Positions 1-9,332 of a stretch of DNA of 51,278 bases are shown here, piece after piece. A model generated the notes under the pieces. The model was given only the letters and a program-made list of their open reading frames with translations. It made no database searches and had not been told where the DNA came from. The translations under genes and the position numbers were made by a program. Position 1 is the stretch's first letter; each line of letters starts with the position of its first letter. This DNA is from Hondaea fermentalgiana (taxonomy: Eukaryota > Sar > Bigyra > Thraustochytrida > Thraustochytriidae), in the NCBI GenBank assembly GCA_014084085.1, contig NPFB01000052.1, positions 351,198 through 402,475 on the forward strand, written 5' to 3'.

Positions 1-1750
1 CGATGAGCAATGCACAGTCGCCGCTAAAAGTCTGAGCCGCGCGTTGACGTGCCCCCAGGGGCACCCATATTCGCGCAAGAATAAGAAGATGCCCTGCTGT
101 TTGGAAGATGCACCAGTAAAAGAACCCGACACAGACAAGCACAATGGCAAGAACGGATGCCTCGAGAAGTTTGAGAAAATAGCGCAGCAAACCGGTCCCT
201 ATGTGCACCGTAACCCATAAAAGCAAACCCCATGCACGTTTGAGATCTGTGTCGAGACGAATAGACGGCGTATTAAACATCGAGGCCCAACGAAGTCGGT
301 TCTGCACACGCCAGGTTTGTTTGTGGACGTAGCCTGATAGGCGAGGGTGGAGTTTAAGCGCGGGGTCAAGCTTGCGCAAAGCAACTTGAAGCACTTGGGA
401 TGGATCATAACCTAAATGATTCTGATGACGAGATGGACACGAGTCGTATCGAAGTAGGATACGGATCGTCTCGTCGTATCGCTCGAGTGAGTGCGGCTTG
501 TGGCTGTAATACTCGTCGCCTTCAGCAAGGTCAAAGACACAAGACGTTCCGCTGACCCAGCGAATTCGTTCTTCGATATGCCTCACCGCGCCTACAATTG
601 CAGCCATGAGTGGCGTTTCACCGCGGATTGAGTGCGCTCGTGCATCAGCTTTGTTCCGGAGGAAAAAGGCGACCAAGTCAACATTACCATTGTAGGCCGC
701 ATAATGGAGTCCACTCCAGAGACTGCGCTGATGTCGTGCAACGATCCAGAGAAACTCGCGCTCCACAAAGTCAGCAACGAAGCGCTGGTCACCACGGACG
801 CAGCCATCAAAGAATTTGCCAAATGAATGAGCTTTGTGATCTGGTGAAGCGGCTTTTCGGAACACACAAGGGTCTACGCAAAGAATTGGCTTGTGCTCTC
901 TTGGCGTGAGTGAGACGGATGGTCCACCAGGCCCTGGTGGCTTAGACTGCTCGGTCCTTCGATGCTGACCGTGCGTAGGACCTTGATGACGAGATGCGTC
1001 TTGCTCGCTCACTCCACGAATGACATTGGAAAGCGCTAGACGAGTGGAAACTTCTGTTTCTTCCGTACGTAGGATTCCATACCGCCGAACACTTGGCAGG
1101 GCACTACCTCGTGGCCTGGGCTCGCCTCGAACAACAGCTTTGAGATTTTTCAGAGTATACCCCAAGCCAACTATTTCCTGAAGAATCGGTATCATGTCCT
1201 TCTGCTTTGGCTGTAGGTCTTTTGAGAAAACATAGAGTACGTTTCGATTTGTGGGGCTTGTACACAGCATGATCCTCTTCGTCTTGTTCATGTGGAGCAA
1301 AATAATCGGGAAAACAAGCGAAAGTCTTCCTGACATGATTGAAACACCAAACAACAAAGTGCTTGTTTCCGCATTGCACCCTCCCCATCCAAACATATTT
1401 TGATGGGTACTTCCGGCCTCCATGTTGCTCGAGGCGCACATTGCAAAGTCTAATGTGTCACGTCGCGTCCGAATAAATTGAAGGCAAAGGTTTCGCTTGC
1501 TCGGATCTGGATTGAGTGCAGTCCGAAGCATGCGGTCAACTGGATCGATGATCCCCGCAACTTCAAACCATTCTCCGTGAAGATCTTTTTTGATCCACTC
1601 ACTGCCATCCACCGCGACACGTGACGCCAGCGATGGGCGAAGTGCCAAGACCACGATGGAGAAAACAGTTGCACATGCCCAAAAAAGACATTCAACGGCG
1701 AAGAGAATTTCGGCGAGCACCTCTGTGTCAAGAAAAGCGCATAGGGCCAT
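1..1750 (-). CDS. ADCK2-like ABC1 kinase paralogue with lipocalin-like and ankyrin domains, N-terminal part only
   Basis: The minus strand is open without a stop from the ATG at 1750 to the left edge (583 full codons). The gene continues outside the window, so its stop and the kinase domain are not visible. An in-frame stop lies 19 codons upstream of this ATG, and the start aligns with that of the neighbouring paralogue at 5677. Visible are an N-terminal hydrophobic anchor (about residues 12-37), a lipocalin-like G-E-W-F-E-V-A motif (59-65) with a matching C-terminal lipocalin segment (156-200), ankyrin-like repeats (309-390, LHYAAYNG at 348-355), a conserved YSHKPHSLERY block (415-425), and a hydrophobic region (505-560). 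The last residues (FSGDCALLI) match the paralogue just before its kinase domain. The kinase activity is inferred from that paralogue. Confidence 0.85.
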   Translation of the reverse strand, partial: MALCAFLDTEVLAEILFAVECLFWACATVFSIVVLALRPSLASRVAVDGSEWIKKDLHGEWFEVAGIIDPVDRMLRTALNPDPSKRNLCLQFIRTRRDTLDFAMCASSNMEAGSTHQNMFGWGGCNAETSTLLFGVSIMSGRLSLVFPIILLHMNKTKRIMLCTSPTNRNVLYVFSKDLQPKQKDMIPILQEIVGLGYTLKNLKAVVRGEPRPRGSALPSVRRYGILRTEETEVSTRLALSNVIRGVSEQDASRHQGPTHGQHRRTEQSKPPGPGGPSVSLTPREHKPILCVDPCVFRKAASPDHKAHSFGKFFDGCVRGDQRFVADFVEREFLWIVARHQRSLWSGLHYAAYNGNVDLVAFFLRNKADARAHSIRGETPLMAAIVGAVRHIEERIRWVSGTSCVFDLAEGDEYYSHKPHSLERYDETIRILLRYDSCPSRHQNHLGYDPSQVLQVALRKLDPALKLHPRLSGYVHKQTWRVQNRLRWASMFNTPSIRLDTDLKRAWGLLLWVTVHIGTGLLRYFLKLLEASVLAIVLVCVGFFYWCIFQTAGHLLILARIWVPLGARQRAAQTFSGDCALLI

Positions 1751-2716
1751 GGCCTTTGGAAGGGAAGCCGACGATTTGCAACGTCTAAGGCAGGAACTAA
1801 GCAAGTGTTAGCGGACGGGGAGGGTGAGATGGGAATGACAGGGCGCGAGGGCAATTGCAGTGGTGCCGTTGCAGCTTCGGCAAAGCCAGATAATCAAGAC
1901 GCCTTGATCGGCAGAGTTTCCCAGGGTGGAAAAACTCCGCCAGCTCGACTCCCTTGTGCCCCCTGCCTGCCAGCGCCTGGCCCACGCGCGCCTGGCTTGG
2001 TGTGCTGCAAACCGGTGCTTGAAGCCTCGGCGCGGCTCGTCGGTCAGCACGTGATGTCCACTTCCGCGCTGGCGCCGGACCAGCTCACGCCGGGGGCTAG
2101 CCTGCGCTGACGATGGTGTCTGTGAGGCTGCGAGGCTGCGAGGCGGCGCTGGCGCGCGCGCGCGCGGCTCCGTACCCGCGACTGCCGCGCCGCGCAGCCG
2201 GGGCCTGGCGCCCGCCTCTTTGCCGTTCTGCTATCGTCACCTCCTCCAATTTGTTAGACGCACAAGGACAAAGCATTGGTGCTTCTCTTTTGGCCGATGC
2301 TGCGGGAAGTGCGGGAAGCTGCTGGCCCTCGCTTTGTGGGACCGGCCACGGCTGACTGTGTGCTGCAGCACCCACACAGTGCTCTGCTAGCCTTAAGAAG
2401 GATCCTTTGTGCCACGAGCACGCTCACTGTCAATTGCTGCCGGCCGCAGCCATGCAAGCCATGCAAGCTCGCACACCGCCATAGGACGTGGTGCCTTCGT
2501 TGCGGGAGAGCAGCTGCTCTGAAAACCAGAATTATTGTTCGCTGTGGAGCGCACCAAAACTTTGAAAAGGTTGCTCAAGAAGATGCCCTTCAGGATAAAG
2601 TTTAAGTAACAGTTCATTCGGAGATACACACACAAGGAGCAAGAAGCACCCTTCCGAAGATAGCATGCACACCTTACTTGTATAGGCCTAGACCTAGGCC
2701 TATTTTGGTCAACCCA
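1751..2716. other. Intergenic spacer between the two tandem kinase genes
   Basis: This spacer holds the promoter of the partial kinase gene to its left and the 3' end of the complete one to its right. It is GC-rich with a CG-dinucleotide run near 2152-2166. A near-perfect palindrome built on AGGCCTAG/CCTAGGCCT lies at about 2684-2702, just past the stop codon of the right-hand gene. I see no credible gene here: the short ORFs on both strands are compositionally biased and match no family I know. Confidence 0.6.
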
Positions 2717-5677
2717 CTAACTATTTCGCTGGAATATTTTGGCCCATTCGAATTTGCGACGCAAAGGCCCTTCCAGCCTATCGTAATATTCTGAGCCAGC
2801 AATATTATTCAGGAGTGCCTCATGCTCCGCGTGCAAAAGCTGCCACACCGCATCCTTGAACGCAGCTTCGGGCTGCAATAGGGCCAAGGTGCTCACAATG
2901 TGAATGACACTCATCTCAAGCGTATACCAGCACGATGTTAATCCGAGATCGAAGTCAGTCAGGACACGCGTATAGTCTGCTGAGAACTCTGCGAAATCCC
3001 AGGACCCAGATGTACTCATATGCGTGCGAAACAACGGCAGCATGGCTACAACAAAGCGTGCGCGCAGATCAGGATCAGCAAACACAAATTCGGAATCCTG
3101 GATGTAATTGGTCAGAAAAACATCGACCGAAACATCCGCATGGCTTGTAATTCCGGCGAGCATCGCAAGCGTAGTTCCCACGCGATCAGATTCTGTAAGT
3201 TCCCCGACAAGGCCAAAGTCCAAAAGGACAATTCGGCCATTGTCAGGTCGGATCATGATGTTTCCCGGATGGAGATCGCAATGCACAAGCCCATCCATGA
3301 ACTCATTACGAAGGTGAATCCGCCCCAAGCGCGTCAAGATCAGCTTGATTGGGAACGTCGGCTTCGCAAGGTATTCGAGCAGAGGCACACAGCCTTCCAT
3401 CATATCCATCACGAGCACGTGGTGCATCGAAAATTGGGAGTGGACGATCGGGAATTCGGGTGTGTGAAGATTGTTCCCGTCACGCTTAATATGGCCCCAC
3501 GCTTCACGCTGCATAGCGTGCATGCTAGCCGCCTCGAGATTGAGATCTGTCTGCTGAAGAAACATCATTGCTAGATGCTCGATGCGGAGACGGGCTGCCT
3601 TTGTCCTCCCAAAGAAACCTAGCCAGCTCAAAGCATGTAAAAGACGAAGATAGCGCTCGAGGCCCTCTTCCATCCCGCGTTTGATTATCTTCACCGCCAC
3701 AAGCTCGCCATTGCTAGCAAGCCTCGCGCGGTGAACCTGAGCTACAGTTCCGACTGCAAATGGCCTCAAATCGAATGCCTCAAAGATATGGCTATAGTCT
3801 TCTCCGTAGTTCATGTTGAGGGTTGACCTCACCTCACGAGGCGACATCGAGATGCCATGGCTTTGCATGATCGACAGTCGACTCGCCACAGCTTGCGAAA
3901 TTAGATCGATGCGCCCCGAAATCAGTTGTCCGAACTTGCTCACGATCGGAGAGTCCAAAGAAAGTATAAATAGGACTGCACAATCACCCTTAAAAGTATT
4001 CGCGGCCATTTGCCGTGACTCGAACGACACCCAGACACGCGAATAAATCAGCAAAAGGCCAATCGGTCGGAATACGCCCCAGTAAAAAGCGCCGAGGCAG
4101 AGTATAGTACATACGAGAGTGATTGTGTCGAAAAACCTATGCGCGAAATGTAAAACCTTCCCGCACGCTCGTGCAAGTGCCCATGATAATAGCGCCCCGG
4201 AGCGTCTGAGATTTGAGTCGAGCGGGATGAAGGCTGAGGGAAGGTATGAAGCCCGCAGGATTCGCTGTTGCACGCGTTGCAAGTAACGTCTGGCGTATCC
4301 TGCCACTCGAGGATGGGCGGCCAAAGCTGACTCTTCGAGTCGTGCCCATCCAGCGAGGAGAAGACGTAAGGGGTCCTCGCCCAAATTATCGCATTGCGTC
4401 GAGAGACACGGGCTGTGCCACAACAGCTTTCGAACTGTCTCCTCGTACCGCTCGAGGGAGTGTGGTTTATGGCTGTAGGTTTCGTCGCCTTCACGAAGGT
4501 CAAAGACGCACGAGCTCCCGTCGTCCCACCGCATGCGCTCCCCAATGTGCCTCAGCATACCGTTTAAAGCAACGGCAAGAGGAGACTCGCCACGAGCCGA
4601 ACGCGCGCACGGATTCGATCCTTTCCCCAGAAAATACGAGACAAGCTCGGAGTATCCGTTGTACGCGGCAAAGTGCAGGCCGGTCCAAAGCGTCCTTTTG
4701 TGGCGCGCGAGGGTCCAGAGGGGCTCGCGATCGATAAAGTCCGCCACGAAACGTTGCTCGCCGCGAACACACCCATCGAAGAATTTGGCAAAGGTTCGAT
4801 ACTCCAGGTCGTTGTCCACCTGATCGCGGAAAATCTCGGGCGAGACCGGGTTCCCTGATTCTTTCTGGGCGGACGAGCCGGGTGATTGGTCTGTACGCTC
4901 AGCTGTGCTCTGCTCCGTCTGCCGCGTCCCCCGGCGGCCACGGGCGTAGTTATAAGACATATTAAATCCAGCCTCGCTATTGAACTTTGTCTCACGCGAG
5001 GTGAGGATGCCATAGCGACGTACCGTGGAGAAGGCAGATTTCTGCGAGACGTATTGGCAGTTTGAGAGTGGCCCCAAGTCCTGAAGAGAGAATCCCAGGC
5101 CCAAAACCACTTGCATGCAACGGATAAGCTTGTCGCGGCTCGGTTTTGACTCCTTTGAAAGCACGTGAATGACATGCTTGTCAGATGGCGACCCTAAGAG
5201 AAGCAGGTCGTTGTCCTCTGACAGATGCAGCAACTTTGATGGGAATGAAAAACTCTGCGCGCCGGGCAAGATCAGCATGTGGACTCGCAAGACGTCGGAC
5301 CGCGCGCCTCGCACTTGTACAAAGGAATTGCGATACGCACCTCCGTCCTCAGGGCAATCTGTAGTCGTCATCACGGCGTCCATGACGTCTGTGCCAGTAT
5401 TCGTGAATTGAAAGCTCAAAGAGTACCTGCTTGGATCTCTTCTCAGAGCCGAACGAAGTCCTCGACCCGGAAACCCGTGCGTTCCTGCGATCTCAAACCA
5501 CTGGCCATGGAGGCCCTCGCGCAATTTCTTCGGAAGGCCGGTTTCGGCACATTCTGTCGGCTTTCGACCAAGGCCGACGACCCACAATGAAAAGAGTATT
5601 GCGCATGCCCAGCTTGCAGCCTCCACTCCAGCGAGAATATCTTGAAGCAGCTCATCATCACCGCGAACGTGTTCCAT
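2717..5677 (-). CDS. ADCK2-like ABC1/UbiB atypical kinase with N-terminal lipocalin-like and ankyrin domains
   Basis: 986 aa, intronless. Order of parts: hydrophobic anchor (about 18-37); lipocalin-like domain (about 50-205) with G-Q-W-F-E-I-A at 58-64 and a closing segment with HVLSKE at 171-176; low-complexity linker (240-290); ankyrin repeats (about 296-375, LHFAAYNG at 334-341); hydrophobic hairpin (about 495-550); ABC1 kinase domain (about 580-880). Kinase hallmarks seen are K-F-G-Q (581-584), a VGTVAQVH loop in place of the canonical alanine-rich loop, VAVK (660-663), TDLNLEAAS for the ExD region (710-718), the catalytic-loop motif HCDLHPGNI (799-807), and LLDFG (818-822). ABC1 kinases support coenzyme Q and other isoprenoid lipid metabolism, usually in mitochondria or plastids. 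The target of this protein is unknown. The loop and the EA-x-x pattern most resemble ADCK2. It is a tandem paralogue of the partial gene to its left. Confidence 0.9.
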   Translation of the reverse strand: MEHVRGDDELLQDILAGVEAASWACAILFSLWVVGLGRKPTECAETGLPKKLREGLHGQWFEIAGTHGFPGRGLRSALRRDPSRYSLSFQFTNTGTDVMDAVMTTTDCPEDGGAYRNSFVQVRGARSDVLRVHMLILPGAQSFSFPSKLLHLSEDNDLLLLGSPSDKHVIHVLSKESKPSRDKLIRCMQVVLGLGFSLQDLGPLSNCQYVSQKSAFSTVRRYGILTSRETKFNSEAGFNMSYNYARGRRGTRQTEQSTAERTDQSPGSSAQKESGNPVSPEIFRDQVDNDLEYRTFAKFFDGCVRGEQRFVADFIDREPLWTLARHKRTLWTGLHFAAYNGYSELVSYFLGKGSNPCARSARGESPLAVALNGMLRHIGERMRWDDGSSCVFDLREGDETYSHKPHSLERYEETVRKLLWHSPCLSTQCDNLGEDPLRLLLAGWARLEESALAAHPRVAGYARRYLQRVQQRILRASYLPSAFIPLDSNLRRSGALLSWALARACGKVLHFAHRFFDTITLVCTILCLGAFYWGVFRPIGLLLIYSRVWVSFESRQMAANTFKGDCAVLFILSLDSPIVSKFGQLISGRIDLISQAVASRLSIMQSHGISMSPREVRSTLNMNYGEDYSHIFEAFDLRPFAVGTVAQVHRARLASNGELVAVKIIKRGMEEGLERYLRLLHALSWLGFFGRTKAARLRIEHLAMMFLQQTDLNLEAASMHAMQREAWGHIKRDGNNLHTPEFPIVHSQFSMHHVLVMDMMEGCVPLLEYLAKPTFPIKLILTRLGRIHLRNEFMDGLVHCDLHPGNIMIRPDNGRIVLLDFGLVGELTESDRVGTTLAMLAGITSHADVSVDVFLTNYIQDSEFVFADPDLRARFVVAMLPLFRTHMSTSGSWDFAEFSADYTRVLTDFDLGLTSCWYTLEMSVIHIVSTLALLQPEAAFKDAVWQLLHAEHEALLNNIAGSEYYDRLEGPLRRKFEWAKIFQRNS

Positions 5678-7825
5678 GTCAGAACGCAGGGACAGCCTGG
5701 TTGTTTATGTTGCTTGTGTTGCTAGCCAGCTGAATAGCTCGTTTGCCGGCCGGCCAGCCGGCCAGCCCGGCACCGCCCGCGTCGTGCTGTGCCGCGCGGT
5801 TTTGCGTGCGTGATGAAGCAGATCTTGCCGGCGTCGACGCACGCCAACGCCGCCGCCGGGCTCTCGTCTCCCGCGCGCCCTCCGGTCTCTGCCGCCCGCC
5901 CGCGCGCCCGTTCGCCAGCTTCGCGAGGCCGCCGGCGCCGGCCTCCGTCGCTCAGCACGTCGTCGCGCGCCCGAACGGGATCGATCGATCGGGGTCTGCC
6001 TGCCCTCTGTCTGCGCTCGCCCCGCTGCTAGGCCGCCGCCTAGCTGGGCCCTAGGCCTGCCCCTACGCCCGCCCTACGCCGCTCCCGCCTCCGCTCCGCT
6101 CCCGCCGCAACGTTGTTCATTCGACTGCGGCGGCTGCGGCGGCTGCGGCGCGGCCTCGGCGCGGGCGTCGGGGGCTGGCGGCGGCGGGCCAACGCTGTAG
6201 GATGGATGCGGAGGCCCTGCGCCCGGAGCTCCTTCTGCTGGCTGCCTGCTGCTGCTTTTTCCCTCTCTTTGCGTCCGTCTGGGTCTCTCTCTCCTCGGGG
6301 CTGTCTGGGCGCGCTCAGACTGTGGTTGTGTGTCTCTGCTCCAGGACTGGAGCTAGCTACGTCACGGCCCGGCCTGGCGGGGCGTCGAACTGCGCGGGCA
6401 CGGCGTCGAGGCGGGAAGCGAGCGGGCGCGATGGAACGCGACGAGGCGAGACGAGATGCGGCGCGGCAGCGGGCGGCGCGGCAGCGGGCGGCGCGGAGGA
6501 GAGGGATGCGCGCGAGGCGCCCCGGGCTCGCAGCCACCCAGCTGCCAAACGAACGCGCCGATCGACCGAGTCAGCCTCCACAGCGCAACAACAGCCCACA
6601 AAGCAGCAATAGCAACAAACAAACAGCCACCGTGCCAAGGCAAAACTGCGGAGAAACGCTGCGGACAAGCGCTGCGGACAAACACTGCGGCCGGAAAGCT
6701 GCAGCGCGCGCCTGCCTCGGCTGGTTCAAGCACGCAGCAGCAGCAGCAGCTTGCTGCAGACGGGCCGGGGCCGGAAGCCGGCAGCGGCACGCGGCGAGAG
6801 CCAGAGACGGAGAGAAGCCGGAGGCGGAGACGTTGGCAGTGGGCAACGTCTACAAAGAAAAGAGAGGCACGAGGTAGGGGCAAGAAGATGGCGGGCGCCC
6901 CACAGCCGCCGCAAAGAAATCGGGGATCCCCAGGCGCACTCGCCTCACATCGCGCGTGGCCTCGCTCACACAGTGGGGGGGCAGTAGTGGTGCTGGTGAT
7001 TGCATCTCGAAGCGCGCGCAAAGCTGTTGCTCCACCTCTTCTACATGTGGGAGACTGGCCGCCTGTGAGAGGCGAGTCCGTCGATACTGCCACATGTCGA
7101 TTTTGGGGAAAGCCGCCTGCGCGCGCGGCGGCGTGGCCGTGCTCACAGTCAGTGTCAGCCACCCTGGCCACCAGCGCCGCCACGCGCGGCGAGTGGTCGT
7201 TGGCCTGCGAGAGCAGCGGTAGACTGGCAGACAGGCGTACTGCGGTAGGTTGGCAGGCTGGTGTGCTGGGATTAGCAGTAAAAGCTGCAATCGCGGAGAA
7301 AGAGTCTCGGCATTGGAAAGCGAGTCGTCAACGTCGGTCGGGTCGACCTCCTCGAGAATGTTATTTGGTCCGCACAGAGAAAAGCATCGTCCGAGGAGGT
7401 GCTCATGGATGATTGGCGCATCTCCTGAGGCTTGTTGGGTTTACGGAAACCCGTCACGTCACTTTGAGGAGTTCTGCCACGAAATCCTGGCGTGGTAAAC
7501 TTCATCACAAGACTCTTTTCTCGGCGCGCGCTTGTCGGCAAGGTTACGATACGCTCCAGGAATCCCAAGCCGAGTTCCTTGGCGTGCGAGTGTCGGCTAG
7601 GTTACGCTCCAGTAATTTCACCTTGAAACATGGCTTCAACAAAACTACTAGGCCTGGTATTAACATATGAGGGAGAGAAAGAAAGATCGAACGGGTATAC
7701 AGTAATATTTCCTTCAGCCATGGCAGTTCGCATTGTTCGGACGACCGAAGCAGCTCACCCATTTTATTACGACTAGACCCACTTTCGACTTCTCGCGCCT
7801 ATCATAGCTCGCAGGTGAAATCATC
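5678..7825. other. GC-rich divergent intergenic region
   Basis: This is about 2.1 kb between two divergently transcribed genes. It is very GC- and CpG-rich from about 5740 to 6560 and repetitive: GGCC/CCGG runs near 5745-5775, GATCGATCG near 5981, a GCGGCAGCGGGCGGCGC direct repeat near 6458-6492, and a CTGCGGACAA(A/G)C direct repeat near 6659-6690. ORFs of up to 318 codons exist on both strands but overlap one another, are Arg/Ala/Gly-rich and look like nothing known. I read the region as a bidirectional promoter plus 5' UTRs. Confidence 0.55.
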
Positions 7826-8959
7826 ATGGCCGTCAAGCATGTGGATTTTTTAACGTGCACGATAATAATAACCACGGATATCGTGCACGATACAGAGCTC
7901 GTTCAGCAGTCTATATCTCCGTCCGAAACCTGCAAACCAGGCACGACCGCCCGCCCGCCCGCCCAGCTGCAGCCGGAGCTGCAGACAGACAAAGGTCGGA
8001 TACAGCTCGTCGAGAGCAGCACGGAAAAGATGGAGCGGCCCGTGGAGATCCACGCGTGGCACGAAGAGCACAAGGCCCAGTTTGCGCCGCCGGTATGCAA
8101 TAAGCTCATGCACAAGGGCCAGCTCTCGGTCATGTTCGTCGGCGGCCCGAACACGAGGGAGGATTTCCACCTCGAGGACGGCAGCGAGTTCTTCTGGCAA
8201 ATCAAAGGCAGGATGGAGCTGCCGACCATTCAAAAGGGAAAACGCAAGCTTGTCAAGATCGAAGAGGGATTCGTTTTCCTGCTGCCCTCGCGCGTCCCGC
8301 ACTCGCCGCAGCGGCCCGTCAGTGACTCGCTCGGCCTCGTCATTGAGCGCGAGCGTCTTCCTGAAGAAAATGACGCTCTCCGCTTTTACACAGATTTTGC
8401 AACGTGCGATCGTAAGCTTTGGGAGAGGTATTTTCACTGCCAGGATCTCGGCAAGGACCTGGTTCCCGTCATCAATGCTTGGAAGGCGTCCGAGGAAAGC
8501 AAGACGCGCGAACCAACGCAGGATGCCCTTCCTGCGGAACGTGCAATTGTCGAAAACGAACAGATTGAGCTTCCTGAGCCGTTTCACCTCATGACTTGGG
8601 TCCGTGATCACGACAAGGAGCTCTCCGAGGATGGCGCGCTTTTGCCACTCTTTCCGGGCCACCCGGACGCAGAATTCAAAATTCAAGTCGAAGGCGCCCG
8701 TTCTCCAGACTCGCCTGCTTCCAGCGAATGGCTCGCGCCACCTACTACTACTCTCGAGACCATTTTAATCCAGCTCGTCGGGTCCTCGCTTATCGAGGTC
8801 GAGGCGCCGGACCAAAGCACAACGAAACATGAACTCACCGAGGGCGCGGTCTTTGTCCTCAAAGCGGGAGATCGCTTTCGTTCGTCGCGCGCCGCGGATG
8901 CTCGCATGATGCGACTTTACCAAGACCCGCGCGGCAACCGCCTCCACAACAGCGCATAA
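7826..8959 (+). CDS. 3-hydroxyanthranilate 3,4-dioxygenase
   Basis: 377 aa. This is the iron-dependent ring-cleaving dioxygenase of the kynurenine pathway. It turns 3-hydroxyanthranilate into the semialdehyde that cyclises to quinolinate, the NAD precursor. Family hallmarks are strong: PPVCNKLMH (88-96), MFVGGPNTREDFH (103-115), EFFWQIKG (121-128), FLLPSRVPHSPQR (151-163) and LVIER (171-175). Expected Fe ligands are present (His115, Glu121, His159), as are the substrate-binding arginines (Arg111, Arg163) and Glu174. The length and second half fit the eukaryotic bicupin form. The first 68 residues have no counterpart in the family. Met69 (position 8030) begins the typical N-terminus MERPVEIHAW, so translation may really start there, giving 309 aa. 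The extension does not look like a targeting peptide. Confidence 0.95.
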   Translation: MAVKHVDFLTCTIIITTDIVHDTELVQQSISPSETCKPGTTARPPAQLQPELQTDKGRIQLVESSTEKMERPVEIHAWHEEHKAQFAPPVCNKLMHKGQLSVMFVGGPNTREDFHLEDGSEFFWQIKGRMELPTIQKGKRKLVKIEEGFVFLLPSRVPHSPQRPVSDSLGLVIERERLPEENDALRFYTDFATCDRKLWERYFHCQDLGKDLVPVINAWKASEESKTREPTQDALPAERAIVENEQIELPEPFHLMTWVRDHDKELSEDGALLPLFPGHPDAEFKIQVEGARSPDSPASSEWLAPPTTTLETILIQLVGSSLIEVEAPDQSTTKHELTEGAVFVLKAGDRFRSSRAADARMMRLYQDPRGNRLHNSA

Positions 8960-9332
8960 GACAAGAAAAGTTCGGTTTTCCTTCGGAAACTTGCAGAAGG
9001 ACACGCTCGACTTCCTTCCCCACGTCTCCTCTCTTGGTTTTTATTCTCTTGTACTCGACCCTTCTTTCTATTTCTCTCCCGCTCGCGCGCGCGCGCTCGC
9101 TCGCTCGCTCTCTTTTTGGAATTCTCCGTGAAAAAGATCTCCATCTTTGATCATTTTTTACCTTAAATCTGTATGAAAAGATCGTGAGCTTGCCTTGCAT
9201 ATGTTGAAATCGAAATCATCCTCGTTCCGTGCCACGCATGTATGTACGCTGCGCGACAAGAGCCGGCAAGCTGGCTCAAGCAACGCTGCCAGACGCAGAG
9301 TTCGAGAGCGTATTCACGGTAGCTTCAAAGAG
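8960..9332. other. Short convergent 3' intergenic region
   Basis: It lies between the 3' ends of the dioxygenase gene (+) and the LRR gene (-). It carries a CG and (GCTC)n simple repeat at about 9078-9112. No gene is seen. Confidence 0.6.

Noticed and set aside
6113..7412. Several long overlapping ORFs on both strands (up to 318 codons) upstream of the dioxygenase gene
   Set aside because: They overlap in different frames and are Arg/Ala/Gly/Ser-rich and repeat-derived. Long stop-free frames are expected by chance in such GC-rich DNA.
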